Below are positions 57,154-64,000 of a stretch of 64,000 bases of DNA, in pieces. Position numbers and translations under genes: made by a program. The stretch is from Marasmius tenuissimus (taxonomy: Eukaryota > Basidiomycota > Agaricomycetes > Agaricales > Marasmiaceae). The notes under the pieces are model-generated. The model was given only the letters and a program-made list of their open reading frames with translations. It was not told where the DNA came from and searched no databases. Positions within the stretch are counted from its first letter, which is position 1. Every line of letters starts with the position of its first letter. The stretch is taken from NCBI GenBank assembly GCA_029532415.1, contig JAQOTA010000024.1, positions 104,621 through 168,620 on the forward strand. The letters are read 5' to 3'.

Positions 57154-57743
57154 TTGCTTGTGATTGCTCCCTTTTACGCCATTGCCTCTCTTACCTTGCT
57201 CGGCGTTCTACCTCACCCTCGATCTTTTCATTTACACGCTTTCTCATCTCTGCGTTCCCTGCGTGGGTCCTTGTAAGATTAGTATCAGGAGTCGTTGGAA
57301 GTTTCTTGTCGATGAGAGTGGGAGTGGCTTAGCTCGTAGACCCCATGTATGTACCATATTCAGCACGTTTTTCCGCCCATACTTTCCGATGTCCATTTGC
57401 TTGTCCCGGGTGTTCTCGTCGATGGTGATCTTTTTCCGTAGGTAATGTCTTTGTATTGAGTAGCTCATAGCGCCCCACTCCATCTTCCTGCTCTACCTAA
57501 TATCAATGCTTTGAATTTCACGATCCTCCGTTTGAAGCCGGTGCTATGGGGGCATCAGAGTAGGCAGTGCCAGTGGCGTTCGTTTTCGGCCCTAAAGCTT
57601 CTTCCGGTTTACTGAACTCCCGGATGAGACAGAGAAACCATGATGTCAGAGTTTATCGAACAGGTATAAATCCGAGCCGTTCTCTGACAACTCCCTCTCA
57701 CATTCATATCCCTCACTAACACCACACCACCACCACTCAAAAT
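57154..57743. promoter_or_regulatory. intergenic and promoter of the NAD(P)-binding protein gene
   Basis: 590 bp without a supported gene. A TATAAAT box at 57665-57671 lies 79 bp before the next start codon and is followed by a C/A-rich leader (CACCACCACCACTC) directly before the ATG. Confidence 0.6.
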
Positions 57744-58588
57744 ATGGCACGAATTTTACTTCTCGGAGGACATGGCAAGATCGCCTTGCAAATGACCAAA
57801 ATCCTCGCATCTCGAAACCATACAGTAACGTCTATTATCCGAAACCCTGACCACGCCGAAGAGATTCGAGCTTTGGCACCAGATTCGTCGAAGAGAGACC
57901 TCATAAAACCGGTCGTTGCGTCTATCGAAGAGGCAGACGACGAAGCGGCGAAGAAATTGATGGAAAATATCGATTGGGTTATTTGGTCTGCAGGTATGTT
58001 CCCCTCATTTCGCTGCCAAATCGAAGAGCTGACCCTTCGTTGCGTTTTTCAGGTGCAGGCGGGAAAGGCGGAAAAGAACGAACGAAAGCTGTCGATGAGG
58101 TGGCTGCGAAACGGTTCATCGCGGCTGCTATGGCTGCTCCTTCTCCTACCAAGTTCTTGATGGTTTCGGCCAACTGTTCGAGGCGCAAACCCGCGTCGTA
58201 CTGGTCAGAAAAGGATAAGGAGGCGTTTGAGGGTGCTTGGAAGGCTATACCGGATTATTGTGAAGCCAAAACTGAGGCTGACGAGTTCCTGTTTAATGAG
58301 AGTCGGAAGTTCGTTCAGGGCGGCCGGAAGAAGTGGCAGGATATTTGCTTGAGGCCTGGTACTTTGTCAGACGACCCCGCGAAGGGAAAGGTCGACTTGG
58401 GACGAGCCAAGGCGTATGGGAAAGTTCCTAGGGACGATGTGGCAGCCGTCGCCGTGGAATTGCTGGAGCAGTCGGACGATGAAAACAAGAACGCCGGTGG
58501 GTTGTGGATCGACTTGATCGCGGGAGATGAGTCAATTGGTGAGGCTGTGGGAAGAGTGTTGAAGGAGAAGATCACTTCGAGGGATTGA
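57744..58588 (+). CDS. NAD(P)-binding atypical SDR (NmrA/YwnB-like) protein
   Basis: Two exons, 57744-57993 and 58053-58588, join in frame to 261 residues. The N-terminus has the Rossmann dinucleotide loop ILLLGGHGKIALQMTKIL (G-G-H-G-K-I-A form of the GxxGxxG motif of extended/atypical SDRs), followed by SIIRNPDHAEEI, which includes an arginine suited to NADP phosphate. Next come DWVIWSAGAGGKGGKERT (end of the fourth strand), FLMVSAN (fifth strand), YCEAKTEADEFL (the position of the YxxxK-like pair) and ICLRPGTLSDDPAKGKV. Proteins of this class are oxidoreductases or redox-sensing regulators; substrate unknown. The gene has its own TATA box. Confidence 0.85.
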
Positions 58589-59661
58589 ATTTGACTCGGA
58601 AGTGAAGTGTGAAGTGTAACATTACTGTAAAATACTTGGCTTGAAACTGAAAGCTTTTGATCATGACCTCCCCGAGCGTACGGAATATCGGCCCTGGAGG
58701 GATTTCCGGACATTCGTCTGACTAACTTCCAAGGCGAAGGACTGTGAACTTGGCTTCAGCTTTGATCTGAATGCGAATTACCTCCACCATCGCATTCATG
58801 CGGGTCTGCAAGGACACGCGCTGGGACCCCGATGGAACCCAAACAACGATAGGCCGTGATCGGCATGAACTGTGCAGGGAGAGGTCGACCCCACAATTTC
58901 TTGTACTGTGCTTCCCGAGCTTGTAAATACGTCAAATTATGATGTGCTCTCACCATGATACGTATCTCGCAGCTCGCTACTTATATATTGAAGCCCCAGG
59001 GTTGTGCTCGACCCTCTGTCTTTGGTGCGAAAATAGCATCCTTTCGATCCGATTGCCTCGCCTAAAATCCGAGATTGAGTACAGTTGACTCTGTCGATAG
59101 CATCCTATTCATATGATCGACTTGCCGTTCGACACCATTCTCCACAATATTCCACCTACTCGACTGACCGGTTGAAGCTAAGTTCGGTTCTGATTTGCTA
59201 GCCAGCCTCGTTTTGCTAATTTGGTGTGATAACGACGTCAAAAGCCACCGCCAACCCTTCGCTGCACGTACAAAATAGTCCTTATCGATGTCTGTCGGAG
59301 TGGCTTCATTCAAGGGACGCGCTTTCAACGTGTTACGTGAATCTCTGGTCCGCAGCAACGGGGTGAGCCTGCAGGCTACTCAGCAAGCGACAGAATACTT
59401 ACCTATTTTGCTCAAGTTCACCATTTCAAGTTGGAAAGGATCGATTGTGAGCGCGAACGTTTCTCTTTCGACGCGTTGAACGTGTCCGTCGCGTGGGGGG
59501 TCGCGAAGTGGTGCCATTTCGCGTAGTTGATTTGATGGCGATATGATTGCAATGAATTATGTAACGCACAGATTTCGATATAAACCAATCGATTTTGCAT
59601 TTTTTTGCTTCCCCCACTTTTCCTTTTTTTCTCTTTCATCTCTCATCTCTTCTTTTCAAAA
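58589..59661. promoter_or_regulatory. intergenic and MET6 promoter
   Basis: About 1.07 kb with no supported gene; frames at 58756-58956 and 59062-59358 (both minus) have no recognisable content. The last 60 bp before MET6 (about 59600-59657) are an almost pure C/T tract, the classic core promoter of strongly expressed filamentous-fungal genes. A CCAAT sequence occurs at about 59584-59588. Confidence 0.6.
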
Positions 59662-62309
59662 ATGGTCGCATCCAGTGTTCTTGGATTCCCTCGTATCGGT
59701 GAGCCTTGAACTCATTGTTAGTTGCCACTTCTCGATACCGTGCTGACATTTTACTCGGAACACCAGGTGCCAACCGTGAAATTAAAAAGGTTGTCGAGGC
59801 TTACTGGGCTGGCAAGGTCTCCGCTGAGGAGGTCACCAAAGTCTCTGCTGAGGTCAAGAAGACCAACTGGACTGAGCTCAAGCAGCGTGGTGTTGACTTC
59901 ATCCCCAGGTGTGTTTTAATTTTTTTCCCCTTCCACGGGCTGGATCGATGAGTTGATCATGACCCTATCAGCGGTGACTTCTCCCTCTACGACCATGTTC
60001 TTGACCACTCTGCCGCATTCAACGCGATTCCTAAGAGGTATCAGGGTCAGGGACTCAACGCCCTTGACACCTACTTCGCTATGGCTCGTGGACACCAAGC
60101 GAACGGTGTTGATGTTCCCGCTGGTGAGATGAAGAAATGGTGAGTAAAGATAGCATCAGGATGAGCATCACAGTCTGATTTCCATCAGGTTCGATTCGAA
60201 CTACCACTTCCTCGTTCCCGAGCTCGACGATTCGACCGAGTTCAAGCTCAACTACAACAAGGCTCTCGAGGAGTACAAGGAGGCCAAAGCCCTCGGTGTC
60301 ACCACTCGCCCCGTGGTCCTTGGACCCATCACTTTCCTTGCCCTCGCTAAGGCCACCAAGGAGGCCAAGGAGGGTTTCCAACCCATCTCCCTCCTCCCCA
60401 AACTCCTTCCCGTCTACAAGCAGCTCTTGACTGAGCTCAAGTCGGCTGGCGTCGAATGGGTCCAACTCGATGAGCCCATCCTCATCACCGACCTTGGTGC
60501 TGGATTTGAGTCTCAGTACGCCTCGGCTTACCCTGAGCTCGTCTCTGTTGCTCCCAAGATTCTCCTCACCACCTTCTACGGCCGTCTCGAGACCAACGTC
60601 AACTTCCTTGCCAAGCTCCCCATTGCTGGTCTTCACATCGACCTTGATCGTGCTCCTCAACAGCTCGACGCTGCCGTTGCTGCTGTCAACTCTACCTCCA
60701 TTGTCCTCTCCCTCGGTGTCGTCTCCGGACGTAGCATTTGGAAGACCGACTTCGCTGCCGCTCTCAAGCTCGTCGAGAAGGCAGTCTCGGCCCTCGGACA
60801 GGACCGCGTCCTCGTCTCCACCGCTTCCACCCTCCTCCACATCCCTGTCACCCTTGCCAACGAGAACAAGCTCACTGAAGAGCAGAAGAACTGGTTCTCG
60901 TTCGCTCTCGAGAAAGCCTCCGAGGTTGCTACCATCGCCGCCGCCGCTTCCGGCTCGCAGGACTCCAAGGTTGCATCTGCTATCGAGGCCAACCGCGCTT
61001 CCATCGCCAAGCGTCGTGACTTCGAGAAGAACTCCGACGACTCTATCCGTAAGCGTGTTTCCTCCATCAAGCCTGAGGACTACGAGCGCAAGAACCCCTT
61101 CGCCACCCGTCGTGAGGCTCAGAAGTCACTCAACCTCCCCAAGTTCCCCACCACTACCATTGGTTCCTTCCCTGTATGTTTTGTCTCATCGATGGTATGA
61201 CTCCCGCACTGACGTAATGATCTACAATCTACAGCAAACCAAGGAAATCCGTCAAGCTCGTGCCAAGCTCGGCAAGGGCGAACTCAGTGAGTCTGAGTAC
61301 GACGAGTTCATCAAGAAGGAGATCGAGTCTGCTGTCAAGTTCCAGGAGCGAATTGGTCTTGACCTCTTGGTTCACGGAGAGCCCGAGCGTAACGACATGG
61401 TTCAATACTTCGGAGAGCGTCTCAACGGATTTGTCTTCACCCAAAACGCCTGGGTGCAGAGCTACGGCTCTCGGTGAGTTGAAATAGATCATTGTTCCTC
61501 TAGGTCAAGAGCTAACGAGCAACCAATAGTTACGTCCGACCCCCCATCGTTGTCTCTGATGTCAGCCGCAAGGGACCCATCACCGTTCAGTGGAGCAAGT
61601 ACGCTCAGAGCCTCACCAAGAAGCCCATGAAGGGTATGTTGACTGGACCTGTCACCATCCTCAACTGGTCCTTCCCTCGTGTCGATATCAGCCGTGAGCT
61701 CCAGGCTCAGCAACTCGCCCTTGCTCTCCGTGACGAAGTCGTTGACCTTGAGGCCGCTGGCATCAAGGCCATCCAAGTCGACGAGCCTGCTATCCGTGAG
61801 GGTGTAAGTTTTAATCGCAGTGTCTTACGATAACTTTGCTGATGTTTGCTCAACTCTAGCTCCCTCTCCGTCGTGCTGACTGGGATGCCTACCTCGGATG
61901 GGCCGGAAACACCTTCAAGCTCTCCACCGCCGGTGTCAAGGACGAGACCCAGACCCACTCTCACTTCTGCTACTCCGACTTCGACGACATTTTCCCTCAG
62001 ATCCAGCGTCTCGATGCTGATGTCATCTCCATCGAAGCCTCCAAGAGCGACTTGAAGCTCATCAACACCTTCAAGCGCTACGGTTACTCCAACAGCATCG
62101 GTCCCGGTGTCTACGATGTCCACTCCCCTCGTGTCCCCGGAGACGCTGAGATCCAGGAGCGTCTCAAGGCCATGCTCAGCCACCTCGACTCCACCCTCCT
62201 CTTCGTCAACCCTGACTGTGGTTTGAAGACCCGTGGCTGGAAGGAGACTGAGGCCTCGCTCATTAACCTCGTCAACGCTGCCCGCTGGGCGCGGGAGAAC
62301 CACGCCTAA
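59662..62309 (+). CDS. MET6: cobalamin-independent methionine synthase
   Basis: Transfers the methyl group of 5-methyltetrahydropteroyl-triglutamate to homocysteine to make methionine; zinc enzyme of the cytosol. Seven exons, 59662-59698, 59767-59908, 59972-60139, 60189-61173, 61235-61473, 61530-61803, 61860-62309, join in frame to 764 residues, full length for the family. Both barrels are complete: N-terminal [25 protein letters not shown] and WVQLDEPIL; linker; C-terminal [56 protein letters not shown]. The zinc ligands are visible in [13 protein letters not shown] and the late [11 protein letters not shown]. Codons strongly prefer C in third position (CTC, GCC, GTC, AAG), unlike its neighbours, as expected for a highly expressed gene. 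Confidence 0.98.
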
Positions 62310-62983
62310 ATTGGCGTTTTCACTCTCCTTTCCATTCTGGAAACTCATGCGCTTCAACAGCGCCCGCAGAATCGTTAACTTATGGTTTTGATTAGAGAGC
62401 TGCTCCCCCTCCTTTCATTCTCTCTCTCTGGCGGAAGGCCCTGTGGGTGGTTCATCACAACAAAAAAATGCTGAGTTTTCACGTTTGTCAAAGTTTCTTG
62501 TTTGGGGGACCCCGGGGATGGGGGGTTTTCCCAAGTTGTATTAGGAAATAGGGAAATTTAATCGTATACCGTAGTAGTGAAGTCGAAGGATTTCAACATC
62601 CACTTGTATTATCTCTTCGTTTAGGCATTGGTTTTTGACATTGTAGCACATATTCACATACTTACATAGCATCAATATGACACTGTTTATACTCTACTTT
62701 CGCGATGTGAGGACTGAAATTGAGGATCGCGCTAGGCGGGCGTCCGGATCCTGCAGTGTGCGATGCACACGTCGTGACACAAAGACGGCGACCTCTCGAT
62801 CCCTGAACCTGAATAGACTTTCCGATATCTCTAAAAACTCCTTCTTGACTCGACCGGAGGTTTGTGCACTTGAAATATACGTCAGTCAGCAGACAAGTGG
62901 GCTTCTTTTTCTTTCTCAGGCGGCCTCGTGGCTGTTATAACTCTTTCTTCAACCACCACCACGAACTTTGAGATTTCTTAACC
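62310..62983. other. intergenic between MET6 and the right-edge TPR gene
   Basis: About 670 bp: MET6 3' region, then the promoter of the TPR gene with a CCACCACCACGAAC leader near 62953. A short frame at 62677-62940 is not supported as coding. Confidence 0.45.
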
Positions 62984-64000
62984 ATGTCTCAAAATACCCG
63001 GGGCCGTGCGCAATCTCTGAAAGATGAAGGCAACAAACTCTTTATCGCAAAGAATTTCGATGCTGCAATGGGGAAGTACGACGAAGCCATCGCGCTCGAT
63101 GATCGAAATCCAATTCTTTTCGCGAACCGGGCTGCTTGCAGACTGAGTCTAAGGAGGTACTAATGGCTCTTCGGCTGGTCGTTGTTGGATTGCGATGCCT
63201 GACTTTGCGGGACGTAGATATATGGACGCGGTGGCTGATGCAGCCAAGGTATCAGACCTTTGTCAAAGTCACGTTTTCTCCAGGTTTAAACGCGTTTCGA
63301 ATAGGCTACTGAGCTCGATCCGAACTATTCGAAAGCTTGGGCAAGGCTTGGAACCGCGTACGATGTTAGCCCAATTCTGATCTTCGCTCTGCCCGGTAAT
63401 CGTTCAGCTGAACCCCCCTTTTTTATGGATTTGTTTGATAGGAACTCCGTCAGTTCGACCAAAGCGAGGAATATTGGAAAAAGGCTCTGGAGACGCTCCC
63501 GCGGGGAAATCTCACGGAGGCTGAACTCAAGCAGAAAGAACAGTACGAAAAGAACCATGCTGCTTCGAAGCGTTCCATGGAAGACATGAAGAACGAGGCG
63601 AAACATTGCGTATCGGGGACGACAGCTTGTCCCAAGAACCAGATGCCTGGAGTACGAGCTTTGGAGATGAAAGCCCAATTGGAGCGTGAACGGAAGTACG
63701 ATAGCAGTGTGGGTGCCGGACCTTTCCTCTTGATGTTATGCAGAACTCAACATCCGTTGTCTAGGCTTGGGCAATTGCCAGTGCATATGAGCAATTTCAG
63801 AAGGGGACGAAGCAAATGGACGACTTTAGGACCCATGGGCCCATGATGGCCATGTTCAACGTCCAATCAATCGAAAACATTACCAATGCGGTTCTCTGCG
63901 ACCGTCGCGTTCTTCAATGCACTGATAGTGCTTGGGTTGAAAAGGTCAGAAGACAAAGTATGTATTGCGGGGTCCGTGTGTCTGAAAATTTTCACTGATA
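62984..64000 (+). CDS. TPR-repeat protein (5' part; continues beyond the window)
   Basis: Exons 62984-63156, 63218-63248, 63305-63364, 63442-63708 and 63765-63957 join in frame; a GTATGT donor at 63958 leads into an intron and the gene runs off the right edge. The visible 241 residues open with three TPR units (SLKDEGNKLFIAKNFDAAMGK, core EGNKLFIAKNFD; YDEAIALDDRNPILFANRAA; ATELDPNYSKAWARLGTAYD), then a K/E/Q-rich helix and CDRRVLQCTDSAWVEKVRRQ. This is a clear paralog of the minus-strand gene at 41215-43345: the same exon lengths recur for exons 2 and 3 (31 and 60 nt), with the same phases. Function unknown; probably a chaperone-type or scaffold TPR protein. Confidence 0.88.

Noticed and set aside
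60079..60840. 253-codon open frame on the minus strand
   Set aside because: Antisense to MET6; created by the strong codon bias of that gene. Content is low-complexity and no motif is present.
60470..61477. 335-codon open frame on the plus strand, S/P/T-rich
   Set aside because: Shifted-frame shadow of MET6 exon 4 and part of exon 5; it crosses the MET6 intron without splice logic.
61707..62357. 216-codon open frame on the minus strand
   Set aside because: Antisense shadow of the last MET6 exons, same cause.

Overview
This window is nuclear DNA of a filamentous basidiomycete, most likely an agaricomycete (mushroom-forming fungus). Nearly every gene is cut by many 50-70 bp GT-AG introns. The gene set is eukaryotic and fungal: ALG2, MET6, YTP1-like, WAPL, a survivin-type BIR protein and Rho1-GEFs. 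An orphan multi-membrane protein and a mushroom-style TKL kinase point to agaricomycetes. All exon joins were worked out by hand from splice signals, reading phase and family resemblance; no alignment was run.

Layout. 1-4775 has no recognisable gene. 4776-8231 (+) is an orphan membrane protein. 8754-9280 is a MITE with about 84-bp terminal inverted repeats and a TAA duplication. 9736-16082 carries thiamine pyrophosphokinase (+), a ZNF511-like zinc-finger protein (-), a KHDC4-like KH protein (+) and a TRM140/METTL2 tRNA m3C methyltransferase (+). 17634-38277 is a paralogous Rho-GEF array: two DEP-DH-DH-PH-CNH proteins, then a chimera with a protein kinase in place of DEP-DH-DH in front of PH-CNH. 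ALG2 (-) and L-rhamnonate dehydratase (+) lie between the first two. A tRNA-Phe(GAA) follows at 38467-38546.

38747-43345 (-) holds a YTP1-like membrane protein with a 7-nt micro-exon and a TPR protein. 44151-44461 (+) encodes a small secreted four-cysteine peptide that matches plant RALF (rapid alkalinisation factor) peptides; this is the most striking gene here. 45179-51208 is a head-to-head pair, BIR1/survivin (-) and WAPL (+), whose start codons lie 114 bp apart. Then follow an F-box protein (+), a UBXN1-like UBA/UBX protein (-), a NOPCHAP1-like protein (+), an NAD(P)-binding reductase-like protein (+), MET6 (+) and a second, truncated TPR paralog that runs off the right edge.

How genes connect. 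Genes A, B and C share intron positions and phases across the PH-CNH half, which indicates local duplication followed by capture of a kinase N-terminus in gene C. A and B are expected to act in Rho1 cell-wall-integrity signalling. BIR1 and WAPL both act on mitotic chromosomes and share one tiny intergenic space. Most other genes are housekeeping and functionally unlinked.
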